Source: a virus. Taken from it: a stretch of 34,096 bases of DNA. Position numbers and translations under genes: made by a program. Positions 1-6,330 of the stretch are shown here, in pieces. How positions within the stretch are numbered: the stretch's first letter is position 1; each line of letters opens with the position of its first letter. The stretch spans positions 1 to 34,096 of the IMG/VR virus record IMGVR_UViG_3300030685_000062. One strand, given 5' to 3'. The notes below the pieces were generated by a model that was not told the DNA's origin, did not search any database, and saw nothing but the letters and a program-made list of their open reading frames with translations.

Positions 1-126
1 CTTGCCGGCATGCCAACGATCGTGTGAATCTTCGCGCATGGTGTGCTTTTTAGTTCCGTCGAGGATCTTACGTTTGAAATTGGTTTCGGTTCCCCAGGGG
101 AATTTTTTTTTATATCCAAGTATCAT
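1..126 (-). CDS. Partial hypothetical phage protein (N-terminal 42 residues)
   Basis: This reading frame starts at ATG 126 and runs off the left edge of the window, so only 42 residues are visible. They begin MILGYKKKFPWGTETNF and continue into a basic segment, KILDGTKKHTMRED, then HDRW. From memory, a start of this type (KILDGTK-HT-REDxHxRW) occurs in small ASCH/PUA-like proteins of Bacteroidetes phages, but I cannot confirm that from 42 residues. It is the last visible member of the leftward early gene set and is separated from the preceding gene by about 210 bases of repeat-rich DNA. The function is unknown. The overlapping plus-strand frame is treated as a shadow. Confidence 0.6.
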   Translation of the reverse strand, partial: MILGYKKKFPWGTETNFKRKILDGTKKHTMREDSHDRWHAGK

Positions 127-336
127 GTTGATTGATTTATACAGATTAAGAGAATTGATTTATACAGATTTAAGAAGGATTTACACAGATAAGAAAAAAA
201 ATAAAGGAGTGGGTTCATCACCTCCCTGAGACTTCGGGCACATTACTAAAGATTCACTATCAGATGTAAATTTAGATTATTGTCTCACTTCACTCCTATC
301 GACACTGAACGCCTTCAGTGTTTTTTAATATCATTT
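127..336. repeat. Gap with degenerate CACAGATTTA-type repeats
   Basis: No convincing gene is seen here. Positions 128-197 hold three degenerate copies of a GATTTAyACAGATTwAGA unit. The last 34 bases (164-197) are identical to 21629-21662 elsewhere in the window. The stretch also holds a hairpin with a T-run (302-327) and, at its right end, the start of a GGGGACATCGGGGACGAT-type repeat (341-358) that reads into the 3' end of the small membrane ORF. Confidence 0.7.
302..327 (+). terminator. Rho-independent terminator-like hairpin
   Basis: An 8-bp perfect stem, ACACTGAA (302-309) with TTCAGTGT (314-321), has a 4-base loop and is followed by a T-run to about 326. It is oriented to stop plus-strand transcription, although all genes around it are on the minus strand. 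It may block antisense or read-through transcription. Confidence 0.5.
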
Positions 337-462
337 TTATGGGGACATCGGGGACGATACGGACACTGAATTGAGGACATAACATGCGATCGCGATAAAA
401 GTGATCATGAGTATGGCCAGGACAGCGTATTTATAGCCATCCTTTATATGGGTTTTTTTCAT
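337..462 (-). CDS. 41-aa single-span membrane peptide
   Basis: The short frame begins at ATG 462, which overlaps the TGA of the upstream 161-aa gene as ATGA. This layout supports translational coupling. The product starts MKKTHIKDGYKYA and then has one hydrophobic span, VLAILMITFIAIACYVL (about residues 14-30), flanked by lysines on the N-terminal side. A cytoplasmic N-terminus is therefore likely. The last residues (SVSSPMSP) are encoded by a GGGGAC-type repeat that also occurs elsewhere in the window. Small membrane peptides in phage early operons often act in superinfection exclusion or host takeover, but nothing here identifies a target. Confidence 0.55.
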   Translation of the reverse strand: MKKTHIKDGYKYAVLAILMITFIAIACYVLNSVSVSSPMSP

Positions 463-944
463 AATACTGGTTTTTTATTGAGATCGAGTGACGGCTGTTG
501 ATCTTCTAACTTGGTAGGTTCATCGCCTGTAAGTTGTTTTTCGGATGGTTTAAAGATCGATTTATATCCGTTTGAGATAAACAGTTCGAGCATCATGGTG
601 GCACGAGCGGCGTTGTTATCGCTTAGTCGTTTCAGACGTCCCAGCAATATGCCTTCCTGGCGGCTGCGTATTGAATAATTGTGGGTCTCGAGCATGTATT
701 CCTTGTACGTTTTCCACATTTCAGTGAATTCAGAGGTTTCGAAAGGTAATTTGACTTCAATGGCTGCGATCGGATCGAGCAGGTGATCTATTTCATTGTG
801 AATGCCTACGATTTCAGCCCATTTTTTTACCATTTTCGAAAATGCTTTTTGAATGCGAGAATCATTTACATTCTCGTTGAAGTCATTAATCATAAGGGTC
901 ATTTCGCCCATTTGCAGTGAATATTTGTCCCAACGTTGTTTCAT
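459..944 (-). CDS. Hypothetical protein with W-Y-Y-H / LSDNN helical domain (copy A)
   Basis: This 161-aa protein is probably all helical. Residues about 70-131 form a domain that recurs twice more in this window (2800-3030 and 23210-23461). It has W77, Y80, Y83 and H88, then a SRQE segment, and LSDNN at 107-111. The start overlaps the stop of the preceding gene as ATGA (941-944), and its own TGA overlaps the next ATG. It is therefore deep in a tightly coupled operon. The domain loosely recalls the W-Y plus LS..N..A helical segments at the ends of some phage replication proteins. That link is my inference; no function can be assigned. The N-terminal 65 residues have no counterpart in the other two copies. 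Confidence 0.82.
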   Translation of the reverse strand: MKQRWDKYSLQMGEMTLMINDFNENVNDSRIQKAFSKMVKKWAEIVGIHNEIDHLLDPIAAIEVKLPFETSEFTEMWKTYKEYMLETHNYSIRSRQEGILLGRLKRLSDNNAARATMMLELFISNGYKSIFKPSEKQLTGDEPTKLEDQQPSLDLNKKPVL

Positions 945-1228
945 AATTTTTTATCAAAGAGGTTATAGATATCAAGTTTTTCGGGATTTAGAAAAAGGTC
1001 AGCTTTCTTTTGTTCGAGGTATTTAATAAAGTACTCTTTTAATTTTTCAGGTTTACCGGTATGCGGATTGGTTATGCTCCACATGGGTATCATTTCATCG
1101 TGACCACTGTCACCATCATGCGGATATTCGAACCATACCGGTATGTCGGCCATTCGCACTTCAAGTCCCGCGTTACGGAATATTGCAATGGCATCCTTTT
1201 CCGTAAAATTCAAGTCTACATGTATCAT
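941..1228 (-). CDS. Hypothetical protein, 95 aa
   Basis: This acidic soluble protein begins MIHVDLNFTEKDAIAIF and has a central Trp/Pro/His-rich stretch (VWFEYPHDGDSGHDE, about residues 31-45). I do not recognise the family. It lies 3 bases after the previous gene (stop at 1232) and shares an ATGA overlap with the next, so it is translated as part of the leftward early operon. No signal peptide or membrane segment is visible. Confidence 0.75.
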   Translation of the reverse strand: MIHVDLNFTEKDAIAIFRNAGLEVRMADIPVWFEYPHDGDSGHDEMIPMWSITNPHTGKPEKLKEYFIKYLEQKKADLFLNPEKLDIYNLFDKKL

Positions 1229-1231
1229 TAA

Positions 1232-1612
1232 TTAGGGATTAACAATGAGTGATTTTTGTGATTCGCGTTTGAATTCACTTTTGACTCCAGGGAACATACA
1301 TCTCGGTTTTCCGAGGTCGTCGACAATCTGAAAACCACGCAGGGTGAGTATAATCGGATATTCTTTCCCTGCAGTTATATTATACATTTTGGTGCTTGGT
1401 ACGTAAAATTTACGAACGCCATCAAAAACCAAATCATATTCGGGTACCCGTACATTTCCTCGGAAACAATGTCCGGCTGAGCTCCATTCGTGACGTATAC
1501 CGTTGACAAAACCACGGACTTCGTAAATGAAGTCATTGTGTTTCTCAATGGCGGTAATTAACGCGCCTTGCATAAGGATTGCTGATTCAAATTCTTCTGT
1601 GCTGTGATTCAT
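1232..1612 (-). CDS. Hypothetical protein, 126 aa
   Basis: This mixed alpha/beta protein begins MNHSTEEFESAILMQG. Its second half is rich in beta-type segments (KFYVPSTKMYNITAG, YPIILTLRGFQIV). No known family is recognised. It follows the LuxR-type regulator gene after a 78-base gap that contains a strong hairpin (1666-1687). It may therefore be expressed less than, or separately from, the two regulators upstream. No membrane or export signal is seen. Confidence 0.75.
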   Translation of the reverse strand: MNHSTEEFESAILMQGALITAIEKHNDFIYEVRGFVNGIRHEWSSAGHCFRGNVRVPEYDLVFDGVRKFYVPSTKMYNITAGKEYPIILTLRGFQIVDDLGKPRCMFPGVKSEFKRESQKSLIVNP

Positions 1613-1665
1613 AATAAGTAAGTTTTTAGGAGAGATGATGTGTATGTAAAATTTTGTATTCGATA

Positions 1666-1687
1666 CTTCCCCGACGCTTCGGGGAAG
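1666..1687. terminator. Strong intercistronic hairpin after the LuxR-type gene
   Basis: A perfect 9-bp stem pairs CTTCCCCGA (1666-1674) with TCGGGGAAG (1679-1687) around a 4-base loop. It starts a few bases after the stop of the LuxR-type gene. No T-run follows in the minus direction, so it may be an attenuator or an RNA-stabilising hairpin rather than a full terminator. Confidence 0.5.
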
Positions 1688-1690
1688 CCT

Positions 1691-2044
1691 TTAATTTTCT
1701 ACGAATAATTCTGTTTCGGATTTTCGTCGGGATCGCGAACGCCGGATCCTGCAAAAATCGGTGGGATTAAGTGAAAGATCGACCACTATCAGGATCAAAA
1801 TCATGGATGCTAATACCTGCCTTTTCCGCTCTGAAATTTGAAAGGAAATATCGAAAGTTTTACCGCAATACCACAGGACTAAATCGGAAAGTTTACTGAA
1901 GCCTAATTTTGCATACGCATTTTTCATTGTCGTTTCGACGGTGTAAATGCTTCGATGTGTTTTGTAGGCGACTTCCTTCTTTGACTCACCCAGGGCAATG
2001 CGTTCGACTATTTCGAATTCGGAACGGGATAGGGTTGATTCCAT
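1691..2044 (-). CDS. LuxR-type HTH regulator with hydrophobic C-terminal segment
   Basis: Residues 4-60 match a LuxR/GerE DNA-binding domain: LSRSEFEIVERIALGES, KKEVAYKTHRSIYTVE, then KNAYAKLGFSKLSDLV. The order and spacing fit the four-helix HTH. There is no receiver or ligand domain. Instead residues 77-91 (VLASMILILIVVDLS) form one hydrophobic span, followed by a very basic stretch (RIRRSRSRRK, 99-108). The regulator could therefore be membrane-associated. It sits one base after the small HTH gene (stop at 2046) under the putative early promoter at 2373-2404. It probably controls early or host genes, but the target is not visible. Confidence 0.85.
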   Translation of the reverse strand: MESTLSRSEFEIVERIALGESKKEVAYKTHRSIYTVETTMKNAYAKLGFSKLSDLVLWYCGKTFDISFQISERKRQVLASMILILIVVDLSLNPTDFCRIRRSRSRRKSETELFVEN

Positions 2045-2045
2045 G

Positions 2046-2291
2046 TTATTTGAGGGCGTCGGTTGCCTGATTCTGTAATGATTTAATCTCTGTAATCATA
2101 TTTATTGACTCCCGATAGACATCAATCTGTTTTCCTTTCAAATGATCGAATTCATTTGCCTCAAATGTGTTGTATACGGTTCTTAAAGAAACCTTGCATT
2201 TGTTAGCTAATACAGATAATTGTTTACGACTTGAAAGAAATTCCTGTATTTCGATCAAATTTTGTTTAAAAGTTTTTTGTTTATTTACCAT
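2046..2291 (-). CDS. Small HTH DNA-binding protein (Cro-like position)
   Basis: This 81-aa protein has a helix-turn-helix at about residues 24-45 (QLSVLANKCKVSLRTVYNTF). The segments before and after it are basic and helical. It is the first gene of the leftward operon and is divergent from the CI-like repressor at 2449, which is the usual place for a Cro-type or early regulator. The gene starts 82 bases left of the -7 element of its likely promoter (2373-2404). No dimerisation domain is identifiable. The role as Cro equivalent is inferred from position and the HTH alone. Confidence 0.8.
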   Translation of the reverse strand: MVNKQKTFKQNLIEIQEFLSSRKQLSVLANKCKVSLRTVYNTFEANEFDHLKGKQIDVYRESINMITEIKSLQNQATDALK

Positions 2292-2300
2292 TTTCTTTGT

Positions 2301-2332
2301 ATTGTTTTATTATATTTGTCGGTTTATCTTTG
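2301..2332 (+). promoter_or_regulatory. Putative repressor promoter (Bacteroidetes type)
   Basis: A -7 element TATCTTTG (2325-2332) fits TAnnTTTG. An imperfect -33 element ATTG (2301-2304) lies 20 bases upstream. The -7 element overlaps the palindrome TTTGCAAA (2329-2336). The predicted start near 2339 leaves a leader of about 110 bases before the repressor ATG. Confidence 0.45.
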
Positions 2333-2438
2333 CAAATCATATGTATTCTATAAGCATATAACAAACATGATGCAAATATATAGCAATGTTATATATTATG
2401 CAAATAAATATAGATATATTATAGTTAATAATTGCAAA
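2331..2438. promoter_or_regulatory. Four TGCAAA boxes in the switch region (candidate operators)
   Basis: TGCAAA occurs at 2331-2336, 2371-2376, 2399-2404 and 2433-2438, all in the same orientation, within an otherwise A/T-only region between the two divergent regulators. Three of them overlap promoter elements. They are candidate operators for the repressor or the HTH protein. In this AT-rich background some could be chance or parts of the promoters themselves. Confidence 0.35.
2373..2404 (-). promoter_or_regulatory. Putative early promoter (Bacteroidetes type)
   Basis: On the minus strand TTTG (2404-2401) and TATATTTG (2380-2373) are separated by 20 bases, an exact fit to the Bacteroidetes -33/-7 consensus. 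It drives the leftward early operon starting at 2291. Its predicted start (about 2366) lies to the right of that of the repressor promoter, so the two promoters face each other. Confidence 0.6.
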
Positions 2439-2448
2439 CATATTTTAC

Positions 2449-2793
2449 ATGTCAGTAAAAGAACGACTTAAAACATTTATTAAGTATAAAAATATACCTG
2501 TTCGGAGGTTCGAGGAAGTGTGTGACCTCTCATTTAGCTATGTAAACAACATACGAAAGTCCATTCAGCCGGATAAAGTATCGAACATTGCTCAACAATA
2601 CCCTGATCTTAATACAGGATGGTTGTTGACTGGAGAGGGTGAGATGCTTAAAAATAGTAATCCGGAATTGTCACTGCACGAACCATCACCGGTATATGAA
2701 AAAATTGACAAGGATGAATTGATCAGAGAACTGCGGGACAGGGTGAAATTTCAGGAGGGTATTATTACGGAACTACTAACCAAACTAAAATAA
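2449..2793 (+). CDS. CI-like phage repressor (XRE-type HTH)
   Basis: This 114-aa protein starts MSVKERLKTFIKYKNIPVRR. It carries an HTH around residues 16-37 (VRRFEEVCDLSFSYVNNIRK) and then the motif YPDLNTGWLLTGEGEML (51-67), typical of Bacteroidetes phage repressors of the XRE type. Residues about 88-113 are charged and heptad-like and probably dimerise the protein. There is no LexA/S24 peptidase domain, so RecA-stimulated self-cleavage is unlikely; the antirepressor at 22243-22851 is a candidate inducer. The gene is divergent from the early operon. It most likely maintains lysogeny by binding the region 2301-2440. Confidence 0.85.
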   Translation: MSVKERLKTFIKYKNIPVRRFEEVCDLSFSYVNNIRKSIQPDKVSNIAQQYPDLNTGWLLTGEGEMLKNSNPELSLHEPSPVYEKIDKDELIRELRDRVKFQEGIITELLTKLK

Positions 2794-2799
2794 ACGATT

Positions 2800-3030
2800 A
2801 TGAAAATCCTACTGAGTAACCCGGAGTTTGAAGAATTGTGGAAAACGTATAATGAATATTTGCTGGAGAGTCATGGAATAATCTTGAATTTTAAAGAGAA
2901 ATGTGACCGACTGAATGAACTGGATATCCTTTCGGATAATAATCCGGCAATGGCTTATGAAATCCTTGAAATAATGATATGTAACGGCGAAATAATCATC
3001 AAAATGCCTAATGCTAACGAATTTGCATGA
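2800..3030 (+). CDS. Small helical protein, stand-alone copy of the W-Y-Y-H / LSDNN domain (copy B)
   Basis: This 76-aa protein consists almost entirely of the domain found in the genes at 459-944 and 23210-23461. W14, Y17, Y20 and H25 are followed by LSDNN at 44-48, with the same W-to-L spacing of 30 residues as in the other copies. The SRQE segment is replaced by a KEKCDR segment, so it has diverged more. It lies six bases after the repressor stop and is probably co-transcribed with it. It would then be expressed in the lysogen, unlike the other two copies. Function unknown. Confidence 0.75.
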   Translation: MKILLSNPEFEELWKTYNEYLLESHGIILNFKEKCDRLNELDILSDNNPAMAYEILEIMICNGEIIIKMPNANEFA

Positions 3031-3047
3031 TTTTTTTTGACTGAAAA

Positions 3048-3252
3048 ACTGCGGCAAAATTGAGGCAGTAATTTTATAAATGGACTGTATATGAAAAATA
3101 ATATAATTGATAGTGAGGGAGTTGGGAAATTTTTAAGTGTGGAATTTGGAACGGGGGAATCCCTCTCTCTCCGCTTATGTGTATGTAAAACGTTGTATTC
3201 CAAAAGAATGCAGCGTTTTTCTTTTTTGTACTGCGGCAGAAGTGCGGCAGTA
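3048..3252. other. attP: Putative attP site with tRNA-Ser-like core and paired arm sites
   Basis: The core GAATCCCTCTCTCTCCGC (3157-3174) matches the 3' end of a bacterial serine tRNA gene as I remember it (T-arm half and acceptor strand). No other part of a tRNA is present. Two copies of one composite motif flank it, ACTGCGGCA-N4-TGmGGCAGTA, at 3048-3070 and 3230-3252. Each contains two TGmGGCA boxes 11 bp apart, about one helical turn, and an outer ACTGC/GCAGT dyad. This is the layout expected for arm-type binding sites of a tyrosine integrase. The integrase gene starts 74 bases to the right. A 74-aa plus-strand frame across this site is rejected as a gene. Confidence 0.72.
3189..3227 (+). 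terminator. Rho-independent terminator just after the att core
   Basis: A 12-bp stem pairs 3189-3200 with 3206-3217 (two G-T wobbles) around the loop CAAAA, and is followed by TTTCTTTTTT. It lies 14 bases after the tRNA-like core. After integration it would end transcription of the restored tRNA gene and insulate the phage. Confidence 0.8.
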
Positions 3253-3325
3253 CATACCCTGAAAAGGGGTGCAAAAATTGAAGGCGTTGTAAAACAAAGA
3301 GTTAATAATTATTAAATCTTATTTT

Positions 3326-4474
3326 ATGACTATTATCAACGACAATTTTGAACTGAATTATGAGCCGGCACGGATATGCAACGGTAAGGAATTGCTTATA
3401 AAATACTATGCCCGTAACCCTACTGACGGCAAAATGAAGCGGGTGGTGATGCGTTTTAACCACTTAAAAAAGAAGATGAATAAAACGGATATTAACCGGT
3501 TTATGCGTAAAATAATGAACGATATAAACGTAAACCTGGCTGCCGGGAAAAATCCGTTTGTCGAAGCGGAAATGCCTAAATCGTACGAAAAGCTGATCAC
3601 GGCTACTGAAGAATTTTTAAAACTTAAAAAGCGGGATATGCGTCCGGATGGGCACCGGTCGTATACTTCCTACTGCAAAAAATTGAATGAATGGTTGATT
3701 AAACGGGGAATGACTGAATGCTTCGTGGCTTCGTTTACGCCGGAACTGGCCGTGGAACTGATGAACGAGCTGTCGATGAATGAGGGTCTGAATAACAGGA
3801 CGTATAACAACCACTTTGTTTTTTACCGGTCGTTATGGAATTGGCTCATCGCGAATTATTACTGCAAAACGAATGTATTCGCGAAATTTGAGAAGAAACG
3901 GGAGGATGAGAAGTTTAGAAATGTGATCCCTACGAAAACACATGCTCTAATTGTAGCTTACTGCAGGGAATTTAAACCGGAACTTGAGATTGTGATTGAC
4001 CTGGTACGAGCGGCGTTTATACGACCTTCGGAAATGTGCCTGGTTCAAATTAAAGAAATTGACCTGATCAACAAAGTGATTAATATACCGGCATCGAAGG
4101 CAAAGACTCATCATGCGCGATTCGCGTATCTTCCGGACTGGTTGGTGGATAAAATTAAACGTCATTATGTACTGGAGCGGATCCATCCGGATAGTTATTT
4201 TATTGCTTCAGCATTGCATCCGGGACCGGAACCTATTAACACGCGTACAATGGATAAGTACTGGGCGAAAATGAGGAAGGATATCGGCCTATCGATGGAT
4301 ATGCAGCTTTACTCCTACCGCGATACGGGTATTAATATTCTGGAGGAAAACGGGGTAGCTCGAAAAGTGATTATTAAACTGACTGATCATAAGACTGAAA
4401 AAATGCTGGGGAAATATATGCATCAACCGAGTAAGGAGTTAATTGAGGGGGTGGTTAGTCAAATAAAAGAATAA
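3326..4474 (+). CDS. int: Tyrosine recombinase (phage integrase)
   Basis: This 382-aa protein has an N-terminal arm-binding-type region (1-80), a core-binding SAM-like domain (about 85-185) and a catalytic domain (about 200-375). Catalytic residues are visible: R233 (AFIRPSE), K258/K260 (ASKAK), R332 in YSYRDTG, H355 in LTDHKTEKML and the nucleophile Y364 (LGKYMHQ). The usual first His of the HxxR box is Tyr329, a substitution I recall in other Bacteroidetes integrases. The gene is next to the attP-like site and on the opposite strand to the late genes. It should integrate the phage into a tRNA-Ser gene and, with an excisionase not seen here, excise it. Confidence 0.95.
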   Translation: MTIINDNFELNYEPARICNGKELLIKYYARNPTDGKMKRVVMRFNHLKKKMNKTDINRFMRKIMNDINVNLAAGKNPFVEAEMPKSYEKLITATEEFLKLKKRDMRPDGHRSYTSYCKKLNEWLIKRGMTECFVASFTPELAVELMNELSMNEGLNNRTYNNHFVFYRSLWNWLIANYYCKTNVFAKFEKKREDEKFRNVIPTKTHALIVAYCREFKPELEIVIDLVRAAFIRPSEMCLVQIKEIDLINKVINIPASKAKTHHARFAYLPDWLVDKIKRHYVLERIHPDSYFIASALHPGPEPINTRTMDKYWAKMRKDIGLSMDMQLYSYRDTGINILEENGVARKVIIKLTDHKTEKMLGKYMHQPSKELIEGVVSQIKE

Positions 4475-4483
4475 TGAAAACGA

Positions 4484-4544
4484 CCCCCGACCCCTAAAGG
4501 GGAGGAAGAGAAGAAAGAAAGAACCCCCGACCCCTAAAGGGGGG
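4484..4544 (+). repeat. Two copies of the CCCCyrACCCCTAAAGGGG repeat
   Basis: Two tandem-spaced copies (4484-4502 and 4524-4544) of the intergenic repeat lie after the integrase stop, both with CCCCCGACCCC at the left end. They are separated by an AG-rich spacer (gaagagaagaaag-like). Confidence 0.85.
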
Positions 4545-4560
4545 TAAGACCAGGAACAAA

Positions 4561-4590
4561 ACATCCCCGACTCTCACGAGCAGGGGATGT
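4561..4590. terminator. Hairpin between convergent integrase and secreted-protein gene
   Basis: ACATCCCC (4561-4568) pairs with GGGGATGT (4583-4590). An inner CTC/GAG stem extends the hairpin. The T-runs on both sides are weak. Its position between two convergent genes suggests a bidirectional terminator. Confidence 0.5.
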
Positions 4591-4613
4591 ACAAATAACA
4601 CTAAATCTAACTA

Positions 4614-5093
4614 TTATGAAAAAACATGTCGGGTAGTGGAAGAAAGTTTGAAGTTTGGAGTTTGAGTGTTTAAGTTGGGGTACGGTGGTGACTGTGCTGA
4701 CCTGGATACCCAACTTTGTATATTATTAAATTTTGTACTATTCGGTCGATAAGACAGATATATCAATGTCTGATCGTTCAAGGTTATTGGGTTGTGACTG
4801 TTAGACAATAACGCTTTATTTATCATGTATCGGCCAGGGTCTATGAAGAGATTAGCGGTGGACGGTGGGGACTGTAGTGACAATGATACCTTGACCGGCA
4901 CTGAAGCTGAATTTATGACTACCTGAGTAGATTGAAATTCAACAGCGATAAAATTAACCGGCATTACCTGATTGTTAGTTAGCAAACAGGGGGACGGTGG
5001 TGACTGGGATGACCGTGTGCCGGTACCGACATCGGCGACAATCGACATGGACAGGGCCAGTGTGATTGAGAGCAATACAATGAATTTTTTCAT
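4614..5093 (-). CDS. Small secreted protein of unknown function
   Basis: This 159-aa protein opens with a clear signal peptide, MKKFIVLLSITLALSMSIVA, with cleavage likely before DVG. The rest is Ser/Thr/Asn/Pro-rich and predicted mostly beta. Three short Gln-Ser-Pro-Pro segments (29-34, 72-78 and near 133) are encoded by GGGGACGGTGG-type DNA that also occurs outside genes in this window. Repeat insertion has thus shaped the coding sequence. It follows the lysis cassette, has a possible -7 element TAAATTTG at 5174-5167, and ends at a hairpin. It could be lysogenic cargo or simply a late gene. No family is recognised. Confidence 0.55.
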   Translation of the reverse strand: MKKFIVLLSITLALSMSIVADVGTGTRSSQSPPSPCLLTNNQVMPVNFIAVEFQSTQVVINSASVPVKVSLSLQSPPSTANLFIDPGRYMINKALLSNSHNPITLNDQTLIYLSYRPNSTKFNNIQSWVSRSAQSPPYPNLNTQTPNFKLSSTTRHVFS

Positions 5094-5166
5094 GTGAATG
5101 TTTTTAATGATTGTTACTAATTAATTGTAAGGCAAATTTCTAAATTATTTAAGAGCTAATAAAGGA

Positions 5167-5174
5167 CAAATTTA
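5167..5174 (-). promoter_or_regulatory. Possible -7 promoter element for the secreted protein
   Basis: TAAATTTG on the minus strand fits TAnnTTTG, about 74 bases upstream of ATG 5093. I find no TTTG at the right distance, so support is weak. The stretch 5175-5206 beside it is a degenerate GTGATTAACGATTAGTAATT-type repeat. Confidence 0.3.
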
Positions 5175-5206
5175 ATAGTGATTAACGATTAGTAATTAGT
5201 GATTAA

Positions 5207-5788
5207 CTATTTGCGATTAATCCAACTTTTTATTTTTATCCAAATGGCTATAAATGGGATTTTACGGATAAAGAACATCGCGAATAGTCCGATAACGAAG
5301 CCTATTATTATAAATTTCCACCAACTCATTACCGGGGTTTCTTTGTTTTCGGTTTTAGAGGATAGAGATTTATTTATTTTTTGAATACTATCAATTTTTT
5401 GCTGCAACTCTTTTGTAAGGCTGATTTGAATATTGAGTTTATCGGTTAATGTTTCCTGTATCTTAATATCCTTTTGATTTGATTCTGTTTCGATCTTGGT
5501 TGTTTCTTCGATAACGGGTGGTTTACCGGTACCCGGGACAATGGGTTTTGAAGGATCGAATTTTGTTGTTTTGGTTTCGGTGACTTTAGATTTTGTTTCG
5601 GATGAATCGGTTTTTTTATCCATATTTTTAATGGATTGATCATTTATCGTTGCAGCCTGTTTTTCATCTGTTTTTTTTGTGACATTGGTTTCGGCAGCGA
5701 TATCAGACTTAAGGGATGATTTCTCAAGTTTTTTTGTTCCTGAACATGAACAAAAGATAATTAATAAGATAAATATTGCTTTTTTCAT
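5207..5788 (-). CDS. Lipoprotein with C-terminal TM segment, candidate unimolecular spanin
   Basis: From ATG 5788 the protein has 193 aa. I chose this start because it overlaps the endolysin TGA as ATGA; an ATG two codons earlier is possible. The N-terminus, MKKAIFILLIIFCSCSG, is a lipoprotein signal with likely lipidated Cys15. A long Lys/Glu/Thr/Ser-rich, coiled-coil-prone region follows. A transmembrane span lies near the C-terminus (WWKFIIIGFVIGLFAMFFI, about residues 156-174) with an amphipathic tail. A lipid anchor at one end and an inner-membrane anchor at the other is the architecture of a u-spanin, which fuses outer and inner membranes at lysis. Its place after the endolysin fits. 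No sequence relationship to known spanins is claimed. Confidence 0.75.
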   Translation of the reverse strand: MKKAIFILLIIFCSCSGTKKLEKSSLKSDIAAETNVTKKTDEKQAATINDQSIKNMDKKTDSSETKSKVTETKTTKFDPSKPIVPGTGKPPVIEETTKIETESNQKDIKIQETLTDKLNIQISLTKELQQKIDSIQKINKSLSSKTENKETPVMSWWKFIIIGFVIGLFAMFFIRKIPFIAIWIKIKSWINRK

Positions 5789-6330
5789 AACCATCTTGAT
5801 ACTTTATAAATTTGAGTTTTTAATCTTCTTTTCTTGAAACAACCATTTCCTTCACGGCTGCCATCACGGTTGGTGTTTCCTTCGACAGTGACAGTGAACG
5901 AGCTTCCATACTCCCATTTATCGATAAAAAATGTATGAGCAATTCGTTTCATTTTGGGGAAGTAGATACCTCCTACATCGGCCATCTGTGGTGTTTTGCC
6001 TTTTCCGCGGGTATATATTACTTTTTTGGAGGGGAACCATACGGGAGAATAACCGCTGATTACGGTTACTACTCCGGCTTGTTTGAACGACCAACATACC
6101 AGGGCGGCACACCAGGGATCTCCTTTGCGGAGATGGCAGGATGCCAGGAACTGTTCGACACGCGTGCCATCGTTGTGACCTGTGAACTCCTTTACTCCTA
6201 TTTCGGCAGTATAGATATCGTGTACCTTGAGCTGAATTAACCCCGGCCGGCTATTAATATTTTGGCTAATTGCGACAAAATGTACAGCAAACCAAAATAT
6301 ACTGAGTAGGATAAAATAATTCTTTGCCAT
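5785..6330 (-). CDS. CHAP/NlpC-P60-like peptidoglycan hydrolase (endolysin)
   Basis: This 181-aa enzyme has an N-terminal hydrophobic signal (YFILLSIFWFAVHFVAIS, residues 5-22) and a cysteine-peptidase domain. The likely nucleophile is Cys74 in DPWCAALVCWSF, the His is His132 in RIAHTFFIDKW, and the third residue is in VEGNTN (about 150-152). MADVGGIYF corresponds to the usual PGD-hydrophobic strand. It cuts the peptide part of murein and probably reaches the periplasm by Sec or as a signal-anchor protein, so it may not need a large-hole holin. Its first 94 bases overlap the 3' end of the membrane-protein gene in another frame; no later start preserves the domain. Confidence 0.85.
   Translation of the reverse strand: MAKNYFILLSIFWFAVHFVAISQNINSRPGLIQLKVHDIYTAEIGVKEFTGHNDGTRVEQFLASCHLRKGDPWCAALVCWSFKQAGVVTVISGYSPVWFPSKKVIYTRGKGKTPQMADVGGIYFPKMKRIAHTFFIDKWEYGSSFTVTVEGNTNRDGSREGNGCFKKRRLKTQIYKVSRWL

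Noticed and set aside
123-218. 31-aa minus-strand frame ending with ATGA overlap to the left-edge gene
   Set aside because: It is made almost entirely of the CACAGATTTA-type repeats, so the overlap is likely coincidence.
3141-3180. Complete tRNA-Ser gene
   Set aside because: Only the 3' part is present. No acceptor 5' strand, D-arm or anticodon arm is found upstream.
3091-3315. 74-aa plus-strand open frame
   Set aside because: It runs through the tRNA-like core, the terminator hairpin and an arm site. Its composition is that of non-coding DNA.
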